64,000 bases of DNA from Microbaculum marinisediminis (lineage in GTDB: Bacteria > Pseudomonadota > Alphaproteobacteria > Rhizobiales > Tepidamorphaceae). The position numbers were made by a program, and so were the translations under genes. Within the stretch, counting starts at the first letter, position 1. Each line of letters opens with the position of its first letter. Under the pieces are notes generated by a model, which was given only the letters and a program-made list of their open reading frames with translations, ran no database searches and was not told where the DNA came from. The stretch covers positions 434,001-498,000 of the forward strand of contig NZ_JALIDZ010000002.1 of assembly GCF_025397915.1 (NCBI RefSeq), in the 5' to 3' direction. Below, one piece after another: positions 27,590 through 36,984 of this stretch.

Positions 27590-28897
27590 CTACTCCGCGG
27601 CTTCCTGCACCCGCATCGGGTTGTTGGGATGTTCGGTCCAGTTGCCGTATTCGTCGGGGATCGGTTTGCCGGTGCGCGGGTCGACCCCGTGGACCTGCTC
27701 CATGGTGATGCAGTTCTCGACGGGGCAGACGTTGACGCAGAGATTGCAGCCGACGCATTCCTCGTCGATCACCTCGAACCGGCGCACGCCGTTGACCGTG
27801 TGCGTGATCGCCTGGTGCGAGGTGTCCTCGCATGCGATGTGGCAGCGGCCGCACTTGATGCAGAGATCCTGGTCGATCCTGGCCTTGGTCACATAGTTCA
27901 GGTTCAGGTACTGCCAGGCCTCGATATTGGGGACCGAACGGCCGACGATCTCGTCGATCGCGGTGAAGCCCTTCTCGTCCATCCAGTCGCTCAAGCCCGA
28001 GATCATCTCCTTGACGACCTTGAAGCCGTAGGTCATCGCCGCCGTGCAGACCTGCAGGTTGGAGGCGCCGAGTGCCAGGAACTCGGCGCAATCGCGCCAC
28101 GTGGTGATGCCGCCGATGGCGGAAATCGGCATGCCCGACGTCTCGGAATCGCGGGCGATCTCGGCGACCATGTTGAGCGCGATCGGCTTGACGGCGGGGC
28201 CGCAATACCCGCCGTGGCTGCCCTTGCCGTCGATCTCGGGGATCGGCGCGAAGTTGTCGAGATTGACGCCGATGATCGAGTTGATGGTGTTGATCAGCGA
28301 AACCGCGTCCGCCCCGCCGGCCCTGGCGGCGCGGGCGGGATAGCGGATGTCGGTGATGTTCGGCGTCAGCTTGACGATGACGGGCATGCGCGTGTGCGCC
28401 TTACACCAGCGCGCCACCATCTCGATGTATTCGGGCACCTGGCCCACCGCCGAGCCCATGCCGCGCTCGGACATGCCGTGCGGGCAGCCGAAATTGAGCT
28501 CGACGCCGTCGGCCCCGGTCTCCTCGACGCGCTTGAGGATATCGGCCCAGTTCTTCTCCTCGCAGGGCACCATCAGCGAGACGACGAGGGCGCGGTCCGG
28601 CCAATCGCGCTTCACCGTCTTGATCTCGCGAAGGTTCACCTCCAGCGGGCGGTCGGTGATCAGCTCGATATTGTTGAGGCCGAGCAGCCGGCGGTCCGGT
28701 CCGTGGACGGCGCCGTAGCGCGGCCCGTTGACGTTGACGACCGGCGGGTCCTCGCCGAGCGTTTTCCAGACGACGCCGCCCCAGCCCTCCTTGAAGGCGC
28801 GGACGACGTTGTATTCCTTGTCGGTCGGCGGCGCGGAGGCCAGCCAGAACGGATTGGGGGACTTGATTCCCAGGAAGTCAGAACGAAGGTCGGCCAT
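27590..28897 (-). CDS. preA: NAD-dependent dihydropyrimidine dehydrogenase, catalytic subunit PreA
   Basis: 435 residues. FMN barrel with the active-site Cys in NFGCPHGMSERGMGSAVGQ, then two [4Fe-4S] motifs near the C-terminus: CIKCGRCHIAC and CVGCNLCVNVCP. It reduces uracil to 5,6-dihydrouracil (and thymine likewise), taking electrons from PreT. The gene follows preT by 36 bp on the same strand. Slightly longer than E. coli PreA at the C-terminus (HPNNPMRVQEAAE). This is the first committed step feeding the dihydropyrimidinase encoded at 19.7-21.2 kb. Confidence 0.95.
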   Translation of the reverse strand: MADLRSDFLGIKSPNPFWLASAPPTDKEYNVVRAFKEGWGGVVWKTLGEDPPVVNVNGPRYGAVHGPDRRLLGLNNIELITDRPLEVNLREIKTVKRDWPDRALVVSLMVPCEEKNWADILKRVEETGADGVELNFGCPHGMSERGMGSAVGQVPEYIEMVARWCKAHTRMPVIVKLTPNITDIRYPARAARAGGADAVSLINTINSIIGVNLDNFAPIPEIDGKGSHGGYCGPAVKPIALNMVAEIARDSETSGMPISAIGGITTWRDCAEFLALGASNLQVCTAAMTYGFKVVKEMISGLSDWMDEKGFTAIDEIVGRSVPNIEAWQYLNLNYVTKARIDQDLCIKCGRCHIACEDTSHQAITHTVNGVRRFEVIDEECVGCNLCVNVCPVENCITMEQVHGVDPRTGKPIPDEYGNWTEHPNNPMRVQEAAE

Positions 28898-28933
28898 TGT
28901 CTCCTCCTCCAGCCTTCAACAGGCCATGGCCCG

Positions 28934-30283
28934 TCAGGCGCCGAGCGCCCGGTGAATGCTCGCGGCCGCGTCCCGGCCATGCGCGACGGCCTGGACGGTG
29001 AGGTCCTCGCCGCCGGCAACGCAGTCGCCGCCGGCCCACACGCCGTCGAGCGACGTGCGGCCCTCGTCGTCGACGACGATCTTGCCGCCGTCGATCTTCA
29101 GCTCTCCGGCCAGCGGATCCTCGACCAGGGTCTGGCCGATCGCCTTGAACACCATATCGGCCGGCAGGTGGATCGTCTCGCCGGTACCGACGACCCTTGA
29201 TCCGTCGAGGCGCGTGCGCTCCAGCTCGATTCCGGTCGCGTGGCCGTTGTCGCCGGTCACCGCGTTCGGCTTCACCCAGTGCAGGATGCGCACGCCGTTG
29301 ACCTGGGCCAGTTCCTGCTCGAAGCCGCTGGCGCCCATCTGCTCGGCGCCGCGGCGATAGGCGATGGTCACATCCTCGGCGCCGAGATGGCGGGCCTGGA
29401 CCGCCATGTCGATGGCCGTCATGCCGCCGCCGATGACGACGACCCGGCGGCCGATCGGCAGCGCGGAGAGATCATCGGCCTGGCGCAGCTCGGCGATATA
29501 GTCGACCGCGTCGTGCACCCCGTCGAGATCCTCGCCTTCGGCCCTGAGCGCGTTGACGCCGTTAAGGCCGATGCCGAGAAAAACGGCGTCGTATTTCGAC
29601 CGCAGGTCGGCAAGCGCGATATCGCGGCCGAGCGCCTTGCCGGTCTCGACCGTGATGCCGCCGATCGAGAGCACGAAGTCGACCTCCTTGCCGGCGAAGT
29701 CGTCGACGGTCTTGTAGGCGGCGATGCCGTATTCATCGAGGCCACCGAGCTTCTCCCGCGCCTCGAAGATCGTCACCGAATGGCCGTTGCGGGCGAGTGC
29801 ATGGGCGCAGGCGAGCCCGGCCGGACCACCGCCGACGACGGCAACGGTCTTGCCGGTCTCTTCGGCGCGCTCGTAAAGCGTTTCGCCCGCCTCCATGAAA
29901 TGGTCGGTGGCGTAGCGCTGCAGGATGCCGATCTTGACCGGCTTTCCCTCGCCTTCCATGCGAACGCAGGCCTCCTCGCATAGCGTCTCTGTCGGGCAGA
30001 CGCGGGCACACATGCCACCGAGGATGTTCTGGGCGAAGATGGTCTTGGCCGCGCCGTCCGGATTGCCGGTCGATATCTCGCGGATGAACAGCGGGATGTC
30101 GATCGACGTCGGACAGGCGATCGTGCACGGCGCGTCGTAGCAGAAGAAGCAACGATCGGCCTCGACCGTCGCTTCGTGCCGGGTCAGCGGCGGGTGCAGA
30201 TCAGAGAAATTGCGCTGGTAGTCCTCGGCCGTGAGTCGGCCGGCGGCGATATCGGGTCCCCCGGACATCGGCTTGGGTGCCAT
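28934..30283 (-). CDS. preT: NAD-dependent dihydropyrimidine dehydrogenase subunit PreT
   Basis: 449 residues from the ATG at 30283, chosen for its strong AGGAGGAGA site; the open frame continues 41 codons upstream without family character. N-terminal Fe-S-binding helical domain (CFFCYDAPCTIACP, then CARVCPTETLCEEAC), then FAD-binding GGGPAGLACAHALA and NAD-binding VIGGGMTAIDMA. It is the NADH-oxidising partner of PreA, homologous to the N-terminal part of mammalian DPYD and to glutamate synthase small subunit. A degenerate RutR-type site lies 136 bp upstream. Confidence 0.94.
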   Translation of the reverse strand: MAPKPMSGGPDIAAGRLTAEDYQRNFSDLHPPLTRHEATVEADRCFFCYDAPCTIACPTSIDIPLFIREISTGNPDGAAKTIFAQNILGGMCARVCPTETLCEEACVRMEGEGKPVKIGILQRYATDHFMEAGETLYERAEETGKTVAVVGGGPAGLACAHALARNGHSVTIFEAREKLGGLDEYGIAAYKTVDDFAGKEVDFVLSIGGITVETGKALGRDIALADLRSKYDAVFLGIGLNGVNALRAEGEDLDGVHDAVDYIAELRQADDLSALPIGRRVVVIGGGMTAIDMAVQARHLGAEDVTIAYRRGAEQMGASGFEQELAQVNGVRILHWVKPNAVTGDNGHATGIELERTRLDGSRVVGTGETIHLPADMVFKAIGQTLVEDPLAGELKIDGGKIVVDDEGRTSLDGVWAGGDCVAGGEDLTVQAVAHGRDAAASIHRALGA

Positions 30284-30418
30284 ACCCGTCTCTCCTCCTT
30301 CAGGTGAGTGGTCGACGCCTTCGCCCCCAGCGCGGCAGCGGTTGGACACCACCGCACACACGAAACTCGCCGGCCACTCGACACGTAGCCTGACAGAATT
30401 ATTCACCCGATCAAAATT

Positions 30419-30434
30419 TTTATCAATCGGTCAA
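30419..30434 (-). promoter_or_regulatory. Degenerate RutR-type site upstream of preT
   Basis: On the minus strand, TTGACCG-AT-TGATAAA matches 11 of 14 RutR consensus positions. It lies in a short A/T-rich stretch between codA and preT, 136 bp before the preT start. Confidence 0.4.
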
Positions 30435-30459
30435 ATTTACTGAATTGCGTCCGGCGACT

Positions 30460-31767
30460 TCAGCCGGCGTCTTCGGACGCGTCTTTCGGAGCATAGGACG
30501 CCGGATCGACGGTCGCCGGTCGGCCCGGCAGGGCGAGGCTCGCGACGCGCGCCGGCGTCTCGGCGATCACCCTGCCGCGGCGGATGACGGCGAGCCGGGT
30601 CGCCTTCAGGCGGATCGCCTCGATGGGATCGGCGGCCTGGAGCAGCACCATGTCGGCGTTGCAGCCGACATCGAGGCCGTAGCCATCGAGGTGCATCACC
30701 GCGGCGCCGCCCTTGGTCACCCGGTCGAAACACCAGCGCATGTCGTCGCGGCTCGTCATCTGCGCCACGTGCAGACCCATGGCGGCGACCTCGAGCATGT
30801 CGGCGTTGCCGAGCGAGTACCAGGGGTCCATCACGCAATCATGGCCGAAGGCGACCTCGATGCCGTGCGCGCGCAGTTCCGGCACGCGGGTCATGCCGCG
30901 GCGCTTCGGGTAGGTATCGTGGCGCCCCTGGATGACGATGTTGATGAGCGGATTGGGGATTGCCGAGACGCGGGCTTCGGCCATCAGAGCCAGGAGCTTG
31001 GAGACGTAGTAGTTGTCCATCGAATGCATGGAGGTCAGGTGCGAACCATTGACCCTGCCGTGCAGGCCGAGCCGTTGCGTCTCGTAGGCAAGCGTCTCGA
31101 TGTGCCGCGACATCGGGTCGTCGGTCTCGTCGCAATGCAGGTCGACCAGCAGGCCGCGTTTCTCGGCGATCTCGCAGAGCGCGGTGACGGAGCGGGCGCC
31201 GTCGGCCATGGTGCGTTCGAAATGCGGAATGCCGCCGACCACGTCTACCCCTAAGTCCAGCGCCCGTTCCAGGTTCTCCGCCGCCGTCGGCGACCGGTAA
31301 TAGCCGTCCTGCGGAAAGGCACAGAGCTGCAGATCGATATACGGCGCGACCTCCCGCTTGACCTCCAGCAATGCCTCGACGGCGAGCAAGCGGTCGTCGC
31401 AGACATCGACGTGGGTGCGGATCGCCAGCAGACCCTGGCTGACCGCGAGATCGCAGTACCTGAGTGCGCGCTCCTTCACCGCCTCGCGGGTCAGCAACGG
31501 CTTCAACTCGCCCCACAGCGCGATGCCTTCGAGCAGGGTTCCCGACCGGTTCATCCGCGGGATGCCGAGCGACAGCGTCGCGTCCATGTGGAAGTGCGGA
31601 TCGACGAAGGGCGGGGAAACAAGATGCCCGTTCGCGTCGATCACCCGGCCGGCGTCGGCGGCGATACTCGGTTCGACGGCGGCGATCCGGCCGCTCTCGC
31701 AGGCGATGTCGATGCCGGTCCGCCCGTCGGGCAGCGTCGCGTTTCTGACAATCAGATCGAAGGTCAT
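30460..31767 (-). CDS. codA: Cytosine deaminase-like amidohydrolase
   Basis: 435 residues. Amidohydrolase metal sites: His58 and His60 (VDPHFHMD), His of DLHCDETDDPMS with the catalytic Glu, and Asp of AFGHDCVMDPWYSLG. The HCDETDD and GHDCVMDPW segments match the CodA branch, which converts cytosine to uracil and ammonia. Located between a nucleoside-type ABC importer and preT/preA, it would feed uracil into reductive degradation. Other CodA-branch enzymes use isoguanine or creatinine-like rings, so cytosine is the most likely but not the only possible substrate. Confidence 0.9.
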   Translation of the reverse strand: MTFDLIVRNATLPDGRTGIDIACESGRIAAVEPSIAADAGRVIDANGHLVSPPFVDPHFHMDATLSLGIPRMNRSGTLLEGIALWGELKPLLTREAVKERALRYCDLAVSQGLLAIRTHVDVCDDRLLAVEALLEVKREVAPYIDLQLCAFPQDGYYRSPTAAENLERALDLGVDVVGGIPHFERTMADGARSVTALCEIAEKRGLLVDLHCDETDDPMSRHIETLAYETQRLGLHGRVNGSHLTSMHSMDNYYVSKLLALMAEARVSAIPNPLINIVIQGRHDTYPKRRGMTRVPELRAHGIEVAFGHDCVMDPWYSLGNADMLEVAAMGLHVAQMTSRDDMRWCFDRVTKGGAAVMHLDGYGLDVGCNADMVLLQAADPIEAIRLKATRLAVIRRGRVIAETPARVASLALPGRPATVDPASYAPKDASEDAG

Positions 31768-31785
31768 GGGGCTATCTTCTCAATT

Positions 31786-31876
31786 CGTCATTGCCGGGCT
31801 CGACCCGGCAATCTCTGGATACGGAATACGGCACGAGATCCCCGGATCTTCGCTGTGCTGCGTCCGGGGATGACGT
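31786..31876. repeat. Dispersed palindromic repeat (variant)
   Basis: Two linked palindromes, TTGCCGGGCTCGACCCGGCAA and a CCCCGG...CCGGGG stem, joined by GCACGAGAT. This is a diverged relative of the repeats at 54.4-56.0 kb, located between codA and the permease gene. Consecutive copies of such DNA often form stem-loops in transcripts. Confidence 0.7.
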
Positions 31877-31895
31877 GGGTACACGACTGGCCGTC

Positions 31896-32837
31896 TCAGC
31901 GCTGTCCCTTGAACCACGGCACCAGCAGCGCCCTAGGATAATCCGCCTTCCGCGCCACGACGACCAGCGCGACGATCGACAGGACATATGGCAGCATCAG
32001 GAAGACCTGGCTCGGCAGGAATGCCCCGACCTCGGTCTGCAGGCGCACCTGGAAGGCGTCGAAGGCGCCGAACAGCAGCGCGCCCAGAAGCGCCTTTCCG
32101 GGCCGCCAGGAGGCGAAGACGGTGAGCGCGATGCAGATCCATCCGCGACCGTTGACCATGCCGAAGAAGAAGGCGTCGAAGGCGGACATGGTGAGGAACG
32201 CGCCGCCAATGGCCATCAGCGCGGACCCGGCGACCACCGCGCCGATGCGAAGCCCGTAAACCGACAGGCCCTGCGCGTCGACAGAGGCCGGATTGTCGCC
32301 AACCGCCCTGAGCGCCAGTCCCAGCGGCGTGCGATAGAGCACCCAAGCGACGACGCCGACCATGATGAAGGCGAACCAGGTCAGCGCGGTCTGGTTGAAC
32401 AGCGCCGGCCCGAGGAACGGGATGTCGGAGAGGACCGGGATTTCGAGCGGCTGGAACGGCACGATGCGCGGCGGAGAGGAAACGTCCGGCAGGGCCGTTC
32501 GATAGGTGAAATAGGCCAGGCTCGAGGCCAGCAGCGTCACGCCGATGCCGGAGACGTGCTGCGACAGGCCGAGCGGCACCGTGAGGCCGGCATGCAGGAG
32601 GCCAAAGACGCCGCCGGTGAGGGCGGCGACGAGGACACCGCCCCACAGCGGCAGGCCGATCCAGACCGCCATCCAGCCGGCCATGGCACCGGCGGTGAAG
32701 ATGCCTTCGATACCGAGGTTGAGAACGCCGGCGCGCTCGCAGATCAGCGCGCCGAGGACGCCGAAGATCAGCGGCGAGGCGATGCGGACGGCGGCGGCCC
32801 AGAAGTTCGCCGTGACGAGGATCTCGAGGATTTCCAT
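31896..32837 (-). CDS. BMP-type nucleoside ABC transporter permease 2
   Basis: 313 residues from the ATG at 32837 (MEILEILVTANFWAAAV); longer in-frame sequence overlaps the previous gene. About eight to nine membrane helices and the NLGIEGIFTAGAM segment, the hallmark of BPD_transp_2 permeases of guanosine/purine nucleoside and simple-sugar importers (NupQ/YufQ type). Gap to the preceding permease gene is 4 bp, so they are coupled. Likely a nucleoside transporter partner, given codA and preAT downstream. Confidence 0.89.
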   Translation of the reverse strand: MEILEILVTANFWAAAVRIASPLIFGVLGALICERAGVLNLGIEGIFTAGAMAGWMAVWIGLPLWGGVLVAALTGGVFGLLHAGLTVPLGLSQHVSGIGVTLLASSLAYFTYRTALPDVSSPPRIVPFQPLEIPVLSDIPFLGPALFNQTALTWFAFIMVGVVAWVLYRTPLGLALRAVGDNPASVDAQGLSVYGLRIGAVVAGSALMAIGGAFLTMSAFDAFFFGMVNGRGWICIALTVFASWRPGKALLGALLFGAFDAFQVRLQTEVGAFLPSQVFLMLPYVLSIVALVVVARKADYPRALLVPWFKGQR

Positions 32838-32841
32838 CGTC

Positions 32842-33939
32842 TCAGCCCTCCCCGCCCGACCGCGCATGGGTCTGTGCCGCGTGGTGTCGCCCGACCCAGC
32901 GGATGCGGAAGCGCACCAGGAAACCGCCAACCAGCACGCAGAGCAGCGACATGGCGACGACCAGGTCGGCCAGATAGCTGGAGACGCCGATCGCGCGGCT
33001 CATCGAGTCGGCGCCGACGAAAACGCTGGCGACGAACAGGGCGGCGGCGACAACGCCGAGCGGCGACAGGCCCGCCAGCATGGCCACGACGATGCCGGCA
33101 TAGCCGAAACCCGGCGACAGGTCGGCGGTGAGATAGCCCTTCAGACCCGCCACCTCGCCGACACCGGCGAGACCGGCAAGACCGCCGGAGATCAGCGCCA
33201 CGCGCACGACGGTCGCCGTCACGGGAATGCCGGCATAGCGCGCCGCCGACGCGTTCTCGCCGACGGCGCGGATCTCGTAGCCCCACACCGTGTAGCGCAT
33301 CATGACGTAGACCAGCACGGCCATCGCCAGACCGATCAGCAGGCCGGAATGGACGCGCATGCGCTCGATCAGGGTCGGCAGCATGGCCTCGTCGACGATC
33401 GGCGGAGATTGCGGCCAGCCGAGCCCCATCGGGTCCTTCAGCGCGCCTTCGAGCATCATCTGCACGAACAGGAGCATGATGAAGTTCAGGAGCAGGGTCG
33501 TGACCACCTCGTCGGCGCCGAACCGCAGCTTCAACAGCGCAGGGCCGAGCATCAGGAGCGCTCCGGCGACGGCGCCGGCGATCACGACCGCCGGGATCAT
33601 CACCCAGCTCGGCCCGCCGATCACACCGGTTCCGATCGCCACGGCGGCGAGCGCGCCGGCATAGAGCTGGCCCTCACCGCCGATATTCCAGAGCTTCGCC
33701 CGGAAGGCGACCGCGGCGGCGAGGCCGGTCAGGATCAGCGGCGTGGTGCGCGTCAGCGTCTCGGAGAAGGCGAAGAGCGAGCCGTAGGCGCCCTTCACCA
33801 TCAGGCCGTAGGAGGAGAAGATCGGGGCTCCGGCAAAGGCGAGCGGGATCGCGGCGAAGGCCAGCGAGATCAGCGCGGCCGCGACAGGGACCACGACGGA
33901 GAGGACGGGCGAAACGGGGCGCGGCTCGAACCGGATCAC
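32842..33939 (-). CDS. BMP-type nucleoside ABC transporter permease 1
   Basis: 365 residues with the KLWNIGGEGQLYAGALAA segment of BPD_transp_2 permeases (NupP/YufP type) and about nine to ten helices. Its start overlaps the ATPase stop by 4 bases (ATGA), giving translational coupling. A basic, His-rich tail (RHHAAQTHARSGGEG) follows the last helix. Heterodimer partner of the next permease. Confidence 0.89.
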   Translation of the reverse strand: MIRFEPRPVSPVLSVVVPVAAALISLAFAAIPLAFAGAPIFSSYGLMVKGAYGSLFAFSETLTRTTPLILTGLAAAVAFRAKLWNIGGEGQLYAGALAAVAIGTGVIGGPSWVMIPAVVIAGAVAGALLMLGPALLKLRFGADEVVTTLLLNFIMLLFVQMMLEGALKDPMGLGWPQSPPIVDEAMLPTLIERMRVHSGLLIGLAMAVLVYVMMRYTVWGYEIRAVGENASAARYAGIPVTATVVRVALISGGLAGLAGVGEVAGLKGYLTADLSPGFGYAGIVVAMLAGLSPLGVVAAALFVASVFVGADSMSRAIGVSSYLADLVVAMSLLCVLVGGFLVRFRIRWVGRHHAAQTHARSGGEG

Positions 33940-35498
33940 GCCGCGGTCTCCTCTTCATGCCCGGCCATCATCAGGCCGAGCGTGCCGCGATCCAGCGTAT
34001 CCGCCGGCATCGGCTCGGAGAGGTGGCCGTTGTGAATGACGGCGATGCGGTCGGAAACGATCATCAGCTCGTCCAGGTCCTCGGAGATCAGCAGCACGCC
34101 GGCCCCGCGCCCGCGCGCCTCGAGCAGGCGACGGTGCACCTCGGTCTGGGCGCCGACGTCGAGGCCGCGCGTCGGCTGGTTGGCGAGGATCACCCTCGGA
34201 CTGCGGTCCAGGACACGGGCAAGGATCAGCTTCTGGATATTGCCGCCCGACAGCAGCCGCGCGGGAGCATCGGGTCCGGGACAGCGGACGTCGTAATCGC
34301 GGATGGCATCCAATGCGCGGGCGCGGATCGGCTGGCGCTTGAGGAAACCCGCCGACTGGTAGCCCGGTTCGCGCACCTCCTCGATCACCACGTTCTCCGC
34401 GACCGTCATGGCGCCGACGACGCCGTCGTGGTGGCGATCCTCCGGAATGCGGGCGATGCCGGCGCGGGAAAACCGGCGCGGATCGAAACGCGTGACCCTG
34501 TCGCCATAGAGGATCAATTCGCCGGAGGTCGGCGCGGCGAGGCCGGCGACGAGGCCGGCGAGCGCCGCCTGGCCGTTACCGGAAACGCCGGCGATGCCGA
34601 CGATCTCGCCCTCGCGCACCATCAGCGAGACCGCGTGCAGGGACTTGCGGACATCGGCACCGGCCACGGCGACCTCGCGCAGCTCGAGCAGGGGTTTGCC
34701 CGGCTCACGCGGCGTGCGACGGCTTTCCGGCACGTCGCGGCCAACCATCATCTCGGCGATCCTGCGCCGGTCGGCATCGGCGCGGGCCATCTCGCCGACC
34801 TTCCTGCCGGCGCGCAGCACGGCGATGCGGTCGGATACCGCCAGGACCTCGGCGAGTTTGTGGGCGATGAAGATCACCGCCAGACCGGTTTCCGCGAGAT
34901 GCCGGACCGTCTCGAACAGGCCCTCCGCCTCCTGCGGCGTCAGCACCGCGGTCGGTTCGTCCATGACGAGGATGCGGGCGTCGCGATACAGCGCCTTGAG
35001 GATCTCGACGCGCTGCTTCTCGCCGACGGTCAGGCGCGAAACCTGGATGTCCAGGTCGACGGTGAGACCCGAGCGCTTCATCAGCGCGGCGACCTTGCGC
35101 CGGGCCGGGCCGGTGGACAGCCGCAGGCTCAGTGCCGGACCGGTGCCGAGCACGATGTTTTCGAGGCCCGTCAGGTTTTCGGCCAGCGTGAAATGCTGGT
35201 GCACCATGCCGATGCCGGCCTCGAGGGCGGCATGCGGGGAGCCCGGCTCCAGCGGCTCGAGCACGCCGGATGCACCGGCGACCAGCACCTCGCCCTCGTC
35301 GGCCACGTAGTGACCGAACAGGATGTTCATCAGCGTCGTCTTGCCGGCGCCGTTTTCGCCGAGCAGCGCCAGGATCTCGCCGCGCCTCAGCTCCAGGTCG
35401 ATCGCGTCGTTCGCCAGCAGCGGACCGAAGCGCTTGGAGATATCCCGAAGCGCCAGGACGACGGGCGCCCCGGATCGGTCAGTTCCGGATGCAATCAT
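33936..35498 (-). CDS. BMP-type nucleoside ABC transporter ATP-binding protein (two NBDs)
   Basis: 520 residues, two fused nucleotide-binding domains. NBD1 has Walker A GENGAGKTT and signature LTVGEKQRVEI with DEPTAVLTPQE. NBD2 has a degenerate Walker A (GVSGNGQAALAG) and signature LSGGNIQKLILARV, ending in NQPTRGLDVGAQ. This is the pattern of NupO/YufO and RbsA-type ATPases. It overlaps the first permease gene by 4 bases. Drives import of nucleosides, inferred from the BMP-family binding protein upstream. Confidence 0.92.
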   Translation of the reverse strand: MIASGTDRSGAPVVLALRDISKRFGPLLANDAIDLELRRGEILALLGENGAGKTTLMNILFGHYVADEGEVLVAGASGVLEPLEPGSPHAALEAGIGMVHQHFTLAENLTGLENIVLGTGPALSLRLSTGPARRKVAALMKRSGLTVDLDIQVSRLTVGEKQRVEILKALYRDARILVMDEPTAVLTPQEAEGLFETVRHLAETGLAVIFIAHKLAEVLAVSDRIAVLRAGRKVGEMARADADRRRIAEMMVGRDVPESRRTPREPGKPLLELREVAVAGADVRKSLHAVSLMVREGEIVGIAGVSGNGQAALAGLVAGLAAPTSGELILYGDRVTRFDPRRFSRAGIARIPEDRHHDGVVGAMTVAENVVIEEVREPGYQSAGFLKRQPIRARALDAIRDYDVRCPGPDAPARLLSGGNIQKLILARVLDRSPRVILANQPTRGLDVGAQTEVHRRLLEARGRGAGVLLISEDLDELMIVSDRIAVIHNGHLSEPMPADTLDRGTLGLMMAGHEEETAA

Positions 35499-35625
35499 GG
35501 GATCGGCTCCCCCTCCTCCCGATCATGCAACGCTCGCGGCCCGCGGTCGCGCGGCGCCCTCGCCCGAACATTCGGCCCGGGGGAGGATCGGCCTAGTCCG
35601 TCCCCTCCCCCGCGCCGGGTATGCC

Positions 35626-36636
35626 TCACATCGTCGACTTGGGTTCGGCGTCGTTGACGTTGACGCGGAACAGGCCGTCCTTGATTTCCTGTTCCGTCTC
35701 CCGGGCTGCCTTGACGGCATCGGCCGGGGCAAGGGATTCGTCAACGACGAAGGAGCCGCCGCCATATCCCATGTAGCTGAACTGGCCGTAATCGGCCGGC
35801 TCGAAGGTGCCGTTCGCCACCGCGTCGATGGCGCGGTCGACGGTCGGCTCCATGTGCCACAAGGCACTCGCCAGGATGGTGCCGGGATAGTCGCCGGCCG
35901 TATCGATGACGTTGCCGATCGCCTTGATGCCGCGTTCCTTGGCGGCGTCGGAGACGCCGAACCGCTCGGCGTAGAGGATGTCGGCGCCCTTGTCGATCAT
36001 GGCGAAGGCGGCTTCCTTGGCCTTCGGCGGGTCGTACCAGGAGTTGATGAAGGTCACGAGGAACTTCACGTCCGGGTTCACCGCCAGCGCGCCCTCCATG
36101 AAGGCGTTCATCAGACGGTTCACCTCGGGAATCGCGTAGCCGCCGACCATGCCGATGATGTTCGACTCCGTCGCCGCGCCGGCGATCATGCCGGTCAGGT
36201 AGCTGGGCTCATGGATGAAGTTGTCGAACACCGCGAAATTCGGCTGCGACGGCCCGAAGGACGAGCCGAGCAGGAAGGCGGTTTCGGGATACTCCGCCGC
36301 CACCTTGCGCGCGGCCCGCTCCACGGCGAAGGCCTCGCCAAGAACGAGATCCATGCCCTGCTCGGCATATTCGCGCATGACGCGCTCGTAGTCGGTGTTG
36401 GCGACGTTCTCGGAGTAGACGTAGGTGATGTCGCCCCGGTCCTTGGCGGTGTTGAGCGCCTTGTGGATGCGGCTCACCCACTGCTGCTCGACAGGCACGG
36501 TGTAGATCGCCGCGACCTTGATGGGCTTGGCCTTCTGCGCCGCGGCGGGGCTACCGCCAACGCCGACCGCAAGCGCGAGTGCGGCGGCGCCGAGTACGGC
36601 GCGGCGGGTGAAACGAACAGTCCAACCGGATCTCAT
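35626..36636 (-). CDS. BMP-family ABC transporter substrate-binding protein (putative nucleoside)
   Basis: 336 residues from the ATG at 36636; an in-frame extension upstream is not real. The N-terminus has a signal with twin arginines (FTRRAVLGAAALALAV, cleavage near AAAQ), so export may be by Sec or Tat. BMP domain: KVAAIYTVPVEQQWVSR, later LVLGEAFAVERAARKVA, GSSFGPSQPNFAVFDNFIHEPSYL (in parts) and SWYDPPKAKEAAFAM. No lipobox Cys is seen. First gene of the right arm, 127 bp before the ATPase gene. Purine or pyrimidine nucleosides are the usual ligands. Confidence 0.9.
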   Translation of the reverse strand: MRSGWTVRFTRRAVLGAAALALAVGVGGSPAAAQKAKPIKVAAIYTVPVEQQWVSRIHKALNTAKDRGDITYVYSENVANTDYERVMREYAEQGMDLVLGEAFAVERAARKVAAEYPETAFLLGSSFGPSQPNFAVFDNFIHEPSYLTGMIAGAATESNIIGMVGGYAIPEVNRLMNAFMEGALAVNPDVKFLVTFINSWYDPPKAKEAAFAMIDKGADILYAERFGVSDAAKERGIKAIGNVIDTAGDYPGTILASALWHMEPTVDRAIDAVANGTFEPADYGQFSYMGYGGGSFVVDESLAPADAVKAARETEQEIKDGLFRVNVNDAEPKSTM

Positions 36637-36984
36637 GTGAACTTCTCCCCTCTCTTCGATTATCGATCGGCGACTCAGTTTTCCCAGTCGGGAATGCACG
36701 GAAAACAAGAAACATGCCATATCGGCGCGAACTCGGCGCGTCGAAGCCCGACGCTGCGACGGCCACGGGCGGACGTCGCCGTTGCACACGGTCGGGGCAG
36801 GACAGCGGCGCGCAATTGCGCACTCTCATGAAACGAACCATCGCTCACGCCGCCCCCCATCCGAGTCGAAACGCCGCCGCGTCGTGCGAAGTGTGCGACG
36901 GGCGTGCCACGGAAGCGGATTTTAAGACAGGTTTCTACCGTCCGGTCAAAAAAACGATCGGTCCGACCGGTGCAAAACCGCGGA
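36637..36984. other. Intergenic region between bioY and the BMP gene
   Basis: 348 bp with no convincing gene. It should hold the promoter of the nucleoside importer on the minus strand. Near 36945-36975 a short dyad, CGGT...ACCG, is followed on the minus strand by seven Ts, a weak candidate terminator for bioY. No riboswitch-like core was recognised. Confidence 0.6.
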
